From Pyrocephalus nanus (Eukaryota; Chordata; Aves; Passeriformes; Tyrannidae): a DNA stretch of 64,000 bases. Of the stretch, positions 49,604 through 63,469 are shown piece by piece (the first letter of the stretch is position 1; each line of letters begins with the position of its first letter). The position numbers and the translations under genes were made by a program. The notes below the pieces were generated by a model. The model did no database searches and was not told the origin of the DNA. It saw only the letters and a list, made by a program, of their open reading frames with translations. The DNA is taken from contig CM076261.1 of NCBI GenBank assembly GCA_038380795.1, positions 13,689,226 through 13,753,225 on the forward strand, read 5' to 3'.

Positions 49604-49707
49604 CTTGGTTGTTTTAGTTTGTTTCTTTCGTGGTGTGGCTTTTTTTTTTTGTAATCTGTTTATTTTTCTGAGGTTTTTTGTTTGGTTTGTTTTCTTTTTT
49701 TTTTTTA
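49604..49707. repeat. T/G-rich low-complexity tract
   Basis: About 100 bp of T with GTTT and GGTTT interruptions. Confidence 0.8.
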
Positions 49708-52284
49708 AGCCAGTTGACAGAGATTTATAGAGCAACATAAGTTTGTGCAGGGTTTTGGGCAAATCATGTTGTTTTTGCTGAAAAACCTTAATTTATGGCA
49801 TGGCTGAATTAATCTTATATAATTTAATCTCACATGAGAGTATGCAGAATAAAAAAATTATATTAGTTTTATCAAAGTATAAATACTGGACTAGTGTATT
49901 AGGAACATAGAGAAAAATATTATACTATGTGTTTCAGTTTCAGCTAATGCAAGAACGATCATTCTAAACAGTCATGAAATATTTTGTTCCAGGTAGAGCA
50001 ACTGCCTCTGCATGGTGTTGAATTAGTGCTTATCAAATGCCAATTCAAAAGGGGAGTATTTTTTTACTGTGATGGGCTATAACTATCTCTGATTCCCAGC
50101 CCAAGTTTTATTTACTCACACTGATGGTACTGTAATGTTGTGCTTCCACTCCTTGCTAGGTTCGTAGACCTGGAAAGGGTTGTTGTGCAAAATGATCACA
50201 TTTTAATCTCAGTTCACTATGAAGGTTCACACAAAGGAATAAGGGTACTAACCATGTTCTGCCCCCACTAGCTTGGATTGTTGTAACTGTATGTAAAGGT
50301 CAGTGTCAAGGATTTGTGTGGTATAGGGTGCTCAGCTCTTTTACTCTCTCTGAATAATTTTCTGTAATATTTTAAGGAGCCTCTAAACCCATTTTTCCAA
50401 GTAAATATTAATTACATTACATCACACAAAGCATTACAATGACAAAGTTATGCTGGTCAAAAAAAAAAAAAAAGGTAAGATTCGGAGTGAAAATAAAAAT
50501 GTGAAAATCTTCTCTGAGCTGTTCCACACACTGTTCCTCCTTCTTCCTACCTCCACAAAAAAAAGAAATGACCAACTGAAAACCAAGAAATAAAACCTTT
50601 CAAATGAAATCTGGCAAATCCAGAGATTAGGTAAATAAATAAAATTTTATTGCATTGTTTTAAGAAAGTCTTTGTAACATTATATAACGCCCATATTCCA
50701 TTAATTCTTAATCTCCCAGAAATATGTATAAAATTTTATCCCACCTAAATCACATCTCTAGCATAAAATTTAAAAATTTTAGAGTTTCCATAAATCTGTC
50801 TAAAGGCTAAACTTGTGATATTGTGCTGATAAACACAGAGACCAAATATATTTGCATGGTGACAGCTAAGGTTTTCTGAGTGTATTTATCACAAAAACAG
50901 AGAATTGGATAAACATGTAAGACAAAAATATGTAGCAGAATCCTTTGTCTATTCTTGTAACTGATTACTGAAGTTCACCTAGTTAGAATACCAAATGTGT
51001 GCTCATGTTTTCTTATTATATAGATGTTTTTATGAAAGCTATATGAAACAGAGACCAAATTCATTGAATTCAGTAGTACATCCTGTTTTCTGCACTGTGA
51101 AAGTAACAGTAGCAATGTTTCCTCTCTTGCCTTTCTGTGAGCATGTGTGATAAAAAATTTGGAACTCCTTGCATAGTTCTATCATTATCTATTGAATTTG
51201 CTGAATAAAACAATTTATAAGTGTGAAAAGATGTCTCAAAATATTTCATCTAAGATCCTGGTTTGAAGGTCCTCAAGGTTGCAAGCATGTGCATGCATTT
51301 TCTTATGCTTGCATAAATATATTTTACCTTTCTAGAATTCTTACACTGAAATCTTTCAGAGTAAGTTTATATCTATTCATGGAGGAACCACAACTATGCA
51401 ATTAACTTAAAAAAGTTCTTCCTAAATAGCTTTGCCATTCAAGTCAAGGTTAAGTGATTTCTCAAATCAGAGCCAAAAATATCAATTTACAGCATACAGG
51501 CTATCCTGAAACATGAGCTGCATCAAAGAAAGTGGGAAAGGAGCTAAATGTAGGTGCAAAAGAACATAATGCACTTTGACAGAAGTGGGGTTGTGGGTAT
51601 ATATTTCTTTTTACTGACTAGTGTTAAGAGTAAACTTATAATGAAAAACCTACTGCTATCCCAACTGCTTTGATGCTGGCTGGTTGAGATAGGAGAAAAA
51701 TAAAATAAATAATTTTAAAAAAATAATTTAAAGAACTATAGGTTCTGATTAAATTTTGAACATTCATAGAATTATACTATTCAGTACTGAAAACTACTAA
51801 CATCAAGGAAGACTCTTAGGTGTTTGTTGTTTTTTTTTTTCTTATAGCTAGAAATAACAGACAAATTTATAGATTATGAAGTTTTGCCTAAATGAACAGA
51901 GAAAATTGACCATTTCAGAAGGTGATTACTAACAGAACATCTATGGAATGACACTCAGTAAGACATTTTTTAATTAAAAACAATCAAAGAAGTGATGTGA
52001 CCTGACTGAATTACAATAATAACACCAGGCTATAATGAAGACTATTAACATATATAACACATACTTTAAATGCCACTAATTTCTTAATAGTGCTTCTCTT
52101 TCCCATATATCTTGTGTCATGGAGGAGATTGAACACAGCTGTGTAATTAGTGCTGTGTTGGGTCAGGATGAGGCCTCAGCAGGTCTTTGAGAGAGCTGGT
52201 GGAAATCCAGTGTTGTTCAGCATTTTACTTTAATATTAGTCTCAGAGTATTCTACAGGGTGCATGTTTTGGGAAGGAAGGGTGA
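49708..52284. other. AT-rich noncoding sequence, no gene seen
   Basis: No gene seen. An A run lies at 50460-50473. The stretch at 52110-52284, directly before the CR1 3' end, is unassigned and may be diverged element sequence. Confidence 0.55.
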
Positions 52285-52384
52285 TATGGGCTTGGCAGTG
52301 TCAGGTTTACAGTTGGACTTGATGATCTTAAAGACCTTTTTGCAACCTAAATGATTCTCTGATTCTATGATTCTATCACTCTAT
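52285..52384 (+). mobile_element. CR1 LINE 3' end, very short
   Basis: Contains the CR1 3' UTR core GTTGGACTTGATGATCTTAA, then ACCTAAATGATTCT and decayed octamers (CTGATTCTATGATTCTATCA). Only about the last 100 bp of the element are recognisable, a severe 5' truncation. Confidence 0.88.
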
Positions 52385-54799
52385 AAAACAAGTAAAATAT
52401 TACTATTTGACCTGTATAACATTTAGGTGGTTGATAAGAAAACTAATTAAATAGTCCAAAGAAAAATTACTCAGTCCAAAAGTGTTTTTGCTGTACTTAA
52501 AACTAAGAGATTCTCTAAGCAACTCTTTTCTTCTATAGTCTTCATAATAAACTATTTACAATACCTTAGCTTTCATTGTATTCCTATTTATATCTTCTAT
52601 TTGTTCTCATAGTAAAATAGCATACCTACCATAGTGTGGTGCTCCTCTAAAATCACAGCTTCACTGACAACCATCTTTTTTTGTGAAGCGCAACCGTGTC
52701 TACTTAACTTTCTGACTGATTTCACAATTCACAACTTGTAGCTTCTTCACATGTATGCAGTGCCTAGTCATAAAGTAATGGTAGTTTAGGTGCTGTTTTT
52801 CTTTTATCTTAATAGCACTGTTTTAAAAAAAGAATCTCTACTGTTATCCCTAGCATTCTATAAGAGCTGCAGAAGTATCTTTGCAATTAATCACCTTCTG
52901 TTATTTCACTGTATGTGATGTTACTGGATCTCAAGCCAAATTCTGTGTTTGTTCTGTTATTTGTATCAGGACTAGAATAATCCTACCAATTCAGATAATA
53001 CAACTTACAGACTTGTTGTTTTCAGAGATACTTCATGCCTTAGATTATATATTTTATTTTTCTGAATCTGAGCAGCAGAATATATACAGAAGGGGAAATT
53101 TGCAAACCCTGCTCCCTACCTCAAACTCAGAATACTATTAAAGTAAACAATCTGTCTCATAGTATGCAGAAAATAAGAGTTGTGAATTGTTTAAAAAAAT
53201 GTCTTGCACACAGGAATAAAAAAACCCCATACTTATGTTGTATAAATATGAAATAAACTAAATAAGTAAATTATTCATCTTACTATTAAATGCAAATGTC
53301 CCAACTCCAGTCTAGCTTCTGTCATTTTGAGCTTCTTAGATCTCTTTATTTGACTTTATTCCTACAGTTTAGAAGCCATTTTACCTCAGTTATGCTCTTA
53401 TTTTTCACCTTCATAGTTTTTTCACTGCCTTGAACAATGTTGCTGTTACAGACCTTGATTCAGGAATCTTTTCTAATTGAGGTTTTGATCAAAAAGCTCA
53501 TTGAAGTCAGCTGTAATAATCTTTGGACTGACTCCAGCCAGATAATATAGAACAGGGTTAAAGATTTATACAGATGAACATTTCTCCCCAACCTCCACTA
53601 CACAAGGCATGTATTAAACACACACACACATACACACACACATATAATAATAAAAAAAAAAGAAAGACAAATTTAAGGAAAAATTGCATCTTTAATGAAG
53701 TAAAATTGTTTCCAAATTCAGGCTGAACTGACAAAGATATTTTGTCTAAAGCCATGGGGCTTCTTGATTAAAAAGTAGAATAAAGAAAACAAAAGGATTT
53801 TCAAAAACCAACAAAAGCTTTTTTAGAAATAAATTTTTTTTGGTAGTTTCTAGATAAATTTTAATGGGTTTTCAGCTGCAGTGTCCCACTGAACAAATAC
53901 TAATATAAGCCAAGCTTTGTATGTTCTACAAGTCTATCATTGTCTTCCTCCTTGTTTGCCTTCACTGGCTACTTCTGCTTCTTTCACTGCTGACCTTCTA
54001 CCCTGTCTTTGCATTTTCTTTGAAATTCTTACATATACTTTGCATGTGTTAGAAATTATGCATCCTTGTTCTATTTTACTTCCTTAAAGAGTTTATCAGC
54101 AAAATTCTGTACCTCTTCCTATTACTTAAGATGCACATACCTATGAAACACTATCTAGTGAAATATTCTCAATATATTTGTCTATATACAATACTATCAG
54201 CATATGTTGGAAAACTATTTTATTCATATAAACTGCCTAAATCCTATCCTGTTGAGCAATCAAATCTACAAATACTTGACCACTCCATGTTCTATCCATC
54301 TCAGTAATTTCTAAGTATTTAGGTGTCTCCATGAGCAGCATATGAATGTAGATTGCTGTTGGATTGTATATTGAACAGCAGGGTGTTACTGCCAAAAATA
54401 TTCTATGCAGTTCTCTTTGTTGAAGCTCTATATCCTAACAGCAGCAAGGTAAACAGACTTCTTAAGTTTATGGTAGTTGATATAAACAGGACTTCTTTAG
54501 TCTTCTTGTATAGAAATTCTTCATTGTCATTTTATTTTTTTCCCTCCTGAACTCTCTTTTCTAATACATCATTCCATAGAAATATTATATCATTCACTAT
54601 ATGTATATACACTTTACCTTTTCAACACAGTCTTCCTTCCATTTCAGTTTAGCCCAAATTCAAGAAAGATTGGAGTGGAAAAAAACTCTTCTTCATAACT
54701 CTCACTGCTTCTGTCTGCACATATATACACATTAGACATCTATATACTCATCAAAACAAGATGAGAGAGAGTTACTTTTCTTCATAGCAGCTCACACAT
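52385..54799. other. AT-rich noncoding sequence, no gene seen
   Basis: No gene seen. One CA-rich microsatellite lies at 53619-53645. Confidence 0.6.
53619..53645. repeat. (CA)n microsatellite
   Basis: Interrupted CA dinucleotides broken by one TA, about 27 bp. Confidence 0.9.
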
Positions 54800-55357
54800 G
54801 GCTATGCTTTGGACTTGTGATGAAAACAGTATTGATAACACATGGATACTTTCATTAGTGCTTATGCAGAGCTGAGGCCTTTTCTGCTTCTTGACACACT
54901 CCTCCACCAAGAAGATTGGGCTGCACAAGAATTTGGGATGGAACACAGATGGGACAGCTGGCTCAACTGATGACAGGGATATTCTATCTCATATGGCAAC
55001 AAGCATAGCAAACACTGCTGTGGGGAATAAGGAGGAAGGGGGGATGTTCAGAGTTACAGTATTTGTCTTCCCAAGTATCTGTTAGGTGTGATGAAATCAT
55101 GCTTTCCTGGAAATGCCTAAATGTGTGCTTGCCCTTGAGAATTAATGAATTAATTCCTCATTTACTTTGCTTGCATATGCAGCTTTTTATCCAGCTATTA
55201 AACAACCTTTATCTCAATACTCACTGTTACTCTTAATTTTATTATTTTTATTTATTTTATATTATAATATATATTACCCTCTCCCCCATGCCACTGCAAG
55301 GGATGTGAGCAAGTAGCTGTGTGGGGTTGAGATGCCTACCAAGGTTCATCCACAACA
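54800..55357 (+). mobile_element. Avian endogenous retrovirus LTR, copy 2 of a family
   Basis: Same family and orientation as the LTR at 23180-23717. In order: GACTTGTGATGAAAACAGT, GTGCTTATGCAGAG, GGGACAGCTGGCTCAACTGA, GGGATATTCTAT, AAGGAGGAAGGGGGGATGTT, TTTGTCTTCCCAAGTA, GCTTTCCTGGAAATG, GAATTAATTCCTCATTTACT, an ATTAAA near 55197 at the expected polyadenylation site, and the end region CTCTCCCCCATGCCACTGCA to TTCATCCACAACA at 55357. It retains the 3' terminus better than copy 1. An AT-rich segment at about 55228-55278 is not in copy 1 and looks like a local expansion or small insertion. No internal viral genes and no target duplication were found. Confidence 0.78.
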
Positions 55358-55837
55358 AAGTTATACCTACACATTAGCTGTCTTTTCAATAGTTAAAGTA
55401 GTTTTCCCCATATAAGTTTTTCCTGGTTCACTACATAGTATCAGCATTTTGCCATTCTTACAGGGTGTTTCTTTGGCTAACCAGTCCCTACTTGTCACTT
55501 ACGAGAAAAGCAGCAAATACTACAGGGAAGTAGTCTTCACTCAGCCAGATTTAGTTAATGAAGTAGAAAAGTCCATCAAAGTTTGCAGAACGGAGACCAA
55601 ATGACTGGTTGTTGCGAGTTTGTTATTTTATTCATTTCCTTTTTAAGCACATTGGACTCTATGCTTGAATGTCACTCTTGACACAGATAACCCACGGGAG
55701 TGAGGCTGTGTCAAATAATGATATACAACTAAAAAGACATGTAAATATTTGAGAATTGTTTGAAGTAACAAGTAACAATGATATTATATCACTTGAAATC
55801 TATAACCACAGCATGTAGAAGGTACAAATAAAACACC
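55358..55837. other. AT-rich noncoding sequence, no gene seen
   Basis: Nothing recognised. Confidence 0.6.
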
Positions 55838-55850
55838 CCTCTCTCTCTCT
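55838..55850. repeat. Short (CT)n
   Basis: Six to seven CT dinucleotides. Confidence 0.85.
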
Positions 55851-55892
55851 GCATGTTTCTCAGCTACATCTGTTTGTCTACCCCCCATTCAC

Positions 55893-55950
55893 CCATCCAT
55901 CCATCCATCCATCCATCCATCCATCCATCCATCCATCCATCCATCCATCC
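55893..55950. repeat. (CCAT)n tetranucleotide microsatellite
   Basis: 58 bp, about 14.5 uninterrupted CCAT/ATCC units. The longest pure microsatellite in the window and likely to vary in length between individuals. Confidence 0.95.
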
Positions 55951-55962
55951 AGGATATATTTA

Positions 55963-55993
55963 CCATATCATCATATCATATCATATCATATCA
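55963..55993. repeat. (CATAT)n pentanucleotide microsatellite
   Basis: About five to six CATAT units starting 12 bp after the CCAT array, making a compound microsatellite. Confidence 0.9.
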
Positions 55994-58061
55994 CGTGTCT
56001 GATATTTTGATTCTTTTTTCCATCAGTAGACAAGAGTAAACAAATAATTGCTGTTAATAATCTGCATATTTAAGTTTTCTGAAGAAGTATTGTCCAAAAA
56101 AGCCTATTAGTTTCTTTCCTTTTTGTAAGATTTTACTTAGATGCTGTTGTTAAGGATTTGTCTGGTTACTTATCCAGAATTTATGTGCTCTTTGGGAATA
56201 GACGACCTTTTCAGCAGCATGATATACTTGACAATTCAGAGATGCTTTAGCAGGTAATGGTTTCTGAGCCAACAGAAAGTTTTACTTATGAAATAGGGAT
56301 TTTTTTTTCCCCAGTGTTTAAGTCTGGAAATAAATATCCAAGGTGGTATAGGCATTTTACTAATATACTAGTATAAGATCAAGTATTTCCTATGTCTTTG
56401 AACATTTTTGTAATTTTAGGCAATACTTTATAAAAGAAAAACTCCCATGAACTCTACTGATATCTTTACAGACCAACACTGGGAAACAGATTTTTTTAAG
56501 TATCTGATAAATATTTATTATAATCAAATTATAATAATTTCTGTAACAGCCTTCCAGGCTCAAACTGAAGTCCTGGACTGAAGGTTTTCCACTGAACTCA
56601 AGGAATATTTTTTTTTCTCCTTAAATGACTACTTTTAGGTTCATTTTATGCAGAAGTCACGAAGTCCTGGGTTCTGCTGCCCTCCAAATCACTCTAAGAC
56701 AAGGAGACGAGTGGTCCCTGGATCTCTTCTGATCAAAGGCAATGTAAGATAAGTGAAGTATGCTGCAATATATTTTAATTTTTGCTCACAAAGCACAACA
56801 TTTCAGTCACTATTCTGTGCCTCAACTAATTTGAGGTGCTACTAATATTACTTTTAGTGAAGTGAGATGAAGTAATAGTTGGTGTAAAACTTGGCAGCAT
56901 AGCTTAATTATGCTTTTCAAACACCTAACACATCCTCTGTGAGACTCTGCTTTGTGATGAATTTATTTCCCCAAACCTTACATAAGCCTTCATTTAAAAA
57001 AAAAAAAAAAAGAATAATCTTAGATGGTCTGGAAATACATAGAAGAAAAATTGTTGCAGAGCAGTCTCTACCCAGACCAGTGTAGTGAAAAAAATTAAAT
57101 GTACAGTTAATAACTTTATTTTCAATAAAATCTGGGTTGTTAGATCTTATGCCACTTGGTTTCATCTTGTTAGCTGGGGTTTTTTTTGTATTAGTTATGA
57201 TCAAGTGAGTGACTTTTAATTTGGTGCAGCTGCAGTAGAGAGCATAGCCAAGACCCCTGAATAGTTAATGCTACCTTTTATCCTTTATCACTTTCTTTTA
57301 TGAGCTAAGGGATTGTTCATTCAAATTCCTGTAATCCCCATAATATCTTGGCCATTATAACAAATCCTAGCTTTTTAGATAGCATCTAATTTCTTATGAA
57401 TCTCATGAGTACTTCAAGAATCTTGTTAAGTGAAAATGGAGATACCACTTTTTGCCTATGATTTCATCTGTAATTCAGTACTTTAGGTATTAAAAGATAG
57501 AGACTATTAGCTGTGTATTCAGTCTGCATACTGTAGTTATAGCCTTTTAAAGTTTGCAGATATGTGCCCAGAACAAGACATAAGAAGTAGTCTGACATTA
57601 TTTATTAAATAAACCTTTATTCCTGGAGAAGATACTTATGAAATAACAAATTCTATTGCTACACAGCATTTAATATTATAAGTAACTTTCTTTATTATTA
57701 CCTTGTAATCACAATGCAGGATCTCAGTAATAATTTTTAGTAATTTAGATTTACCATTTCATACATTTTTCCAGCTAACCCTATTAACTGATTTCCTGCC
57801 ATTACCTAAATGGAAAACCACACTAGATGTACTGCAGGCAGAACTCTTCATGACTATAGAGCCCTCCATAGGAATTGTCAGAAATACTAAGATGTAGCTT
57901 TCCCTTGCATATTTGTTTTGCAATAGAGAAAATTATTGGAGATAATGTGAAATTAAATATTTGGAGTTGTTTTGCTTTAATACTAGTCGTGTTTCCTCAT
58001 AAGTGGATAGAGACTAATCTTCTGAAGACTATTAAGAAGTCTGATCAATGGCTACTTCATT
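55994..58061. other. AT-rich noncoding sequence, no gene seen
   Basis: No gene recognised. An A run lies at 56997-57011. Confidence 0.6.
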
Positions 58062-58128
58062 AGTGTTGGCCAGGAGTTGGACTCAATGATCCTTGTGGAT
58101 CCCTTTCAACCCAGCATATTCTGTATTC
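58062..58128 (+). mobile_element. CR1 LINE 3' terminal remnant
   Basis: Shows the CR1 3' UTR block GAGTTGGACTCAATGATCCT, then CCCTTTCAACCCAGCATATT and CTGTATTCC. About 67 bp survive and the tail octamers are reduced to ATTCTGTATTCC. Confidence 0.82.
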
Positions 58129-61100
58129 CATGTCTGACATAAATTGTAGTTATCTCAGGTTACCCTGTGATTACTGGAGAAGGACATAGGTTGGACTTCA
58201 AACAAAATTGTCAGGGAGTGGAATGGTGAGGTATCTGGAACAAATTACAGCAGAAACAATGGGGACTTCACGGTACAGTGTAACAATTTAAAATTAAGCT
58301 TGGAATAAATTAGAGGGCCACTTACTTTGCTGTAGGATGGAACTTGAAGAACGAGCATGTCTGTGTATGATACTAGATGTTATAACCCTGTAAAGTGTAA
58401 ATAAATAATGTAGTGAGCCTCTCAGATCAGATAACCTTTTAATAGTGGTTTTTGGAGGGGATAATACTAACTCTTGCCTTACTCTTTTTTTTTCTTTGCT
58501 GGTAAGGAAGTTCTAAAATTTAAGTTCTTTCAGCTTCAGATTGTAATTTACTCAGTCATTCTTAATAATAATTAAATTAATAAATTTAAAAATTCTATTA
58601 GTCCTTATATTTTCCTCAGTTGAAAAAAATTTGGAAGAGAAAAATAGCATGAGGATTTTCTCCAGGAATTATCTGGAAAGCAAGCCACTACTGAGGCTCA
58701 TCCATATTCTATGAATATATGAAATTGATAAGTCAAACACAGGAGAATACACTGTGTGTTGGAAGCACATTTCCTAAATACTGAATTATGTAACTAACCA
58801 AAAAAATAAGAACACAAAAGGAAAAAAAATTATTTTAACACATTTTTACACCATTCCAGAAACCAAGTTCTCCAGAGAACTCTCCTATAGTCCACACAGT
58901 TACATATTTCGATAAAAATCAATTTTCACTGAATGCATGTAGCCAGCACTATACACAGTTCTGTTAGTGGGAGTTTCTTTATTGCAATTAGATTATCTGA
59001 TAAACCCCTTATACTTATATCTAATTTCTACAGTATATAATAACCATCCCATAAGAGGTTTCCAAATTTTCTTTGCCTTTCTCATTTACACTTCAGACGC
59101 ATTTACTTTTTCTCACTCTGTAAATGAGTGAAGTTGAAAAAAGTTATTTTAGGCTCTAATAGCATAATCTGATGCTATAAACTGGTCTTACACACTAAAC
59201 TATGTTCCAGTTCCTAAAATGAACAGATCCAGGTCTTTGTATGTAACAATCCATCCTCTGCTGTTGCTCTATTGCCTACCAAAGTCATTACCTCTCTTTT
59301 TGCTCATTAAGATTTTAGTATTTGTATTCATCACCTCGAATATGAAATACATCAAACCTCCAACCTTGATGATTTCATCAAAAACATTCCTTCAGTCCTA
59401 CTGGTTTTTCAGGGTAGCAAAGTTTTATCTTCCCTAGAACCATTTTTTCACCATCTTTGTAGGTTATTATGTCTGTATTTGCATGATCTTAATTTTGTTA
59501 ATATTTTCCCTGTGTCAAAAATTAAATTGAAACAGATTTTTCTCCTATATTTTTCTTCCTTGCAATAGTTATATAAAACAAAATCATGAGGTTGCAGGAT
59601 TCATTTTACCTATGTTCTTTGAACTCTCCATTTGATTGCATATTTTCCTGATCATTTCTTCAAAATTCATCCTAAAGCTTTGAATAGCTTAGATACACGT
59701 TATTATAAAATTAGAAAATAGAAAAGATGGTATCTACAGCTTAGAAAATGTGTGATTGCTACCTTTTCTGATTTAATAGACTTATTAAAAATCCTTGCCA
59801 TTACACTTGCTATTTCCTGCCACAGCTGTCTCCCGATTTAGAAATGGAGATTATCCTTCCCTTCTCCACCTCTGCTCTCGTCACCTCCTGACCTGAACAC
59901 ACTAATGTCCTCAAGTTTTCTTTTTAAGTTACATGTAATGATTCAGTTTCTACAGACTATTTTAAATTATGTCAACCCAGTTTTCAACTTGGCAGGCATA
60001 GTTTTGTGCCTACAGGTAAAGTCAAGGTTATACACCTGCACAAATTTTATCATGTGGATGCCTATCTATATCTATCAGGCTTAATTGACTACCAGTACAA
60101 AACTACACCTAAATTGATTCTTTGGAAAATATTGATCTTAATGACACCTGTGCAAGGGTAAAGAAATAAATCTAGTATTTTATAGGAATTATCATTTTCC
60201 CAACATACCTAATGTTTCATTGACTTCTAACACATGACAATGATTTTCTTCTGTTGCCACAACAGACAGGTGGTGAGTCAGTCAGATGAGGTAGACAGTC
60301 ACAAGCAGAAACTCCCACAGGCTCAGCTGTCAGAAAGGTTTACATAAAATAATCCTACTTGAACCTAGCAAACTTGTATTTCACTGAAGTCTTTTGATTA
60401 GTGTTCTGGGGTTTGTTTCCTGTTGGCATAATAGAGATATCCTACTTGTTTAGAAAAAAAACTTGTAGAGACTAACAAGTTAACACTTGATGTTTTAGAA
60501 AAATCCACTAGTAAACAAATTCTCCGGAACAGTGCAAACTATAGAAAAGAAGATTTAGCTCTTGTAGAAAATAAATAAATTCACTTTCTGCTGAGAGTGT
60601 TTATGAACTACCTGAGAACAATTAATATGTCAGTAAGGAGGAACCTTCACCAGAACAGAAATTATGGCAAGTTTTCACATTCTCAGAAATCACTGTATCC
60701 CAGAATAAGTGAAATGCTGGGATTTTTGATGATGGGGATGTCTACAAAAGCAATACCTGGCTTCTTAAGGCCCAGTGTTAATTCCAAGTGCTTTTATTTC
60801 TCTTCAACTCAAAAAGTACTTAGGTTGCAAGACCTTTGTAGATTCAGTATTTCATTTATTTCTTCTGTCATAAAAATAGAAAAAATTGATTAAAAAAAGT
60901 GGTATTCATTGTATAAAACCCAGAAGATACCAAGATATGCTAGCAATTTAGCATGTCAAAATATGCTAGTGGGTGTCTGAGGTAAAATGAGCAATAAGCA
61001 AACTTCATGAAAAGTATTCCTTTTTCCATCAGAAAACTAAAAACATAAACTGAAACACTGAATTTCACGCAGAAGGTTAGTGGTCAGTTGAGCTTCACAT

Positions 61101-63469
61101 CTATATGCTCCTACTTGTTGGCATCCTAAATGGCAGAAGGAGAAACCAACTCTTTGTCAAAATCCATCCCCTTTTTTCTACCTACAGTGAAGGAGAAATT
61201 GAAAGCATCCGACAATAAAGAAATATTCAAAAGCTGTGCTGCACATAAGTAATCTCAGCATTAAATGCCTGATGGTATTCTGTAGAGAAGTTAACTGATA
61301 TAACTTATGTCCACAGTATATAAATGAAGGCTGTGTTGAACTTCCCTGCCCATTGCTGGACCATGCCTGAACTAGCCTGGATATTGCTTTTCTGCACTTC
61401 TTTCACACAGTTCACATGACACAGGAAGAGAAGCTTTTTAAAAGCCTAGGATAGAACTTGAGTGATATCTTTATTCTTCAACAATATAAATTAATTTGTA
61501 AGAGAAGTATTTTACTTTTTATAAAAGGCGGGAGGGGGTGTTTCTCATAAATTTTGTCCTATTTTCTTTCTTGATTGTGTCAAATAATTTAAGGAATAGG
61601 TTGTACAAAAGGTATAATATCACACCAGAATTTTCCTACCTGCTCTTAGTGCTTTAAAATAAACAGATACAGGAAAATATTGGCTTAATATATTTTAGGT
61701 GCATCATTCTAGGAATATACTTAGGAGTTAATGAGCATTCATGACATTTCTACTCAGAAATATCTCCTTTTTTTATGCTGCTTAATATTATTAGACAGTA
61801 AAACTGTCCTTAAAATTACACTTTATATATAATGAATAAATAAAATGAGTATCTTGTAGAGGTAGTGTACTTTTTATAGTTACAATAACTGTTTTATTCA
61901 TTCATAGCTCTGCCATTTATAACTTGTTCAGCCACTGCAGCTTAGAGAATATGGCTTCATCTATAGCTGTCAATCTTTCCTGGGTTTTTTTGCTCTTCTT
62001 TCTCATTTTCTGAGATGTTACTCTAGTGATACTGCTGTTGAATTACAGGAGGCACTTTTTTCACCCAGTGATATTTCATGTAAGCTCTTTACCTTCTTTT
62101 GGACATGATTTTAGTCTACCACATGATGAATGCTTATGAATAACAATAACATTTAGTGAGATGACTTTGAGATGCTTTTTTTGGTATTTTAACTTCAAAA
62201 ACATTACGCTTTCCACTTGTCTTCATTACTTATCCAGATTTCTGTAGACTGAATAATCCTGTGTGCAGATGTAAAAATAAATTTAAAATTCAAAATTTTT
62301 ATAGGTTGAGAAATACTTCCTTAGGGAAAAGTACAGTTTCTTGAATGACTTCTAGTACTATACATTGTTCCAATTATCCCACTCTGGTGAGCACTCCATG
62401 GAAAGAATAAGAGACCTACTGCCATGTGCTAGATTTATACATTAGCTATGATTTTACAAATATTAATATAGAAAGTACATAATTTTTGTATTTGCAACCA
62501 AAAGGTTTTTACCACCATGTTTTTTGCATATGAGAACGAGATACGTCATTGTCTTTTATACATATCGTGGTTAATTTGACTCACAGAGACTGATTCTGAT
62601 ATACCCTGGGATCATATCACTTTAACAATGTAAAAGGGTACTGGAGTGAAAATACTTGATATTCACCCTCTACTTAAGACCCTTTACACTCCAAGATCAA
62701 TGCAAAGGATGGAAGCATAAACAAAATAAAAAGAGCTTTAGCGCATAGTTCTAAAGGAAACTTTTTCTTTTCAACAAATGTAAAGAGAAAACGAGGAAGA
62801 AAATTCCACAGAAATATGAAGAATAATTCAATAAGAGATTTTCTATTTAAATAGAGAAAAAATAAAAATTACCGCTTCTATATGAGTTAGTAATGTGCAA
62901 AAGAAATAAGATGAAAAGAGAATGACAGATATTTGTTTACTTTTAAAAATCTGATAAATTTGATAAGTAAGCATGGCATCATCATAAATGTGAATCATCT
63001 GCAGTTACCATGAAATGATAAGAGCTGAGGGAGATAACTTAATGCCTTGGGATATAAGTGATAACTACTGAGTCACAAGAGGAAATATTTTGCCTAGCTA
63101 CAAGTCTGATGAAGTGCGATATTGTTATCACAATGAATCACATTTTGTCAGCTGCTGGATGTTTGTAAGGACACTATTCCATTCACATGCTATTTAAGAA
63201 ACAGAGAAAAATAAACTTTGCAAGAGCCAGAACCATGGTGAAATCTTCAGGAATAAGCACTGCCTAAAAAATCTAAGTTGCTTTGTTCTTCCTAGCCTAG
63301 TAACCCAAGAGATGTAGCCTCCCAATTGGAAAATTCAATCATCTGTTCTTAGATCTTCGTCCAGATCTTGGACTTATATCCACACCTAGTGTGAATATTC
63401 AAGGAGCTGTCCCGAAAAATCTACTAAAGATATTAATAAAACTTTGCCTTTTTTATTTTATAATCTCTT
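58129..63469. other. AT-rich noncoding sequence, no gene seen
   Basis: About 5.3 kb with no recognisable gene or repeat. Frames such as 60597-60893 (98 codons) have no domain features. Confidence 0.58.
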
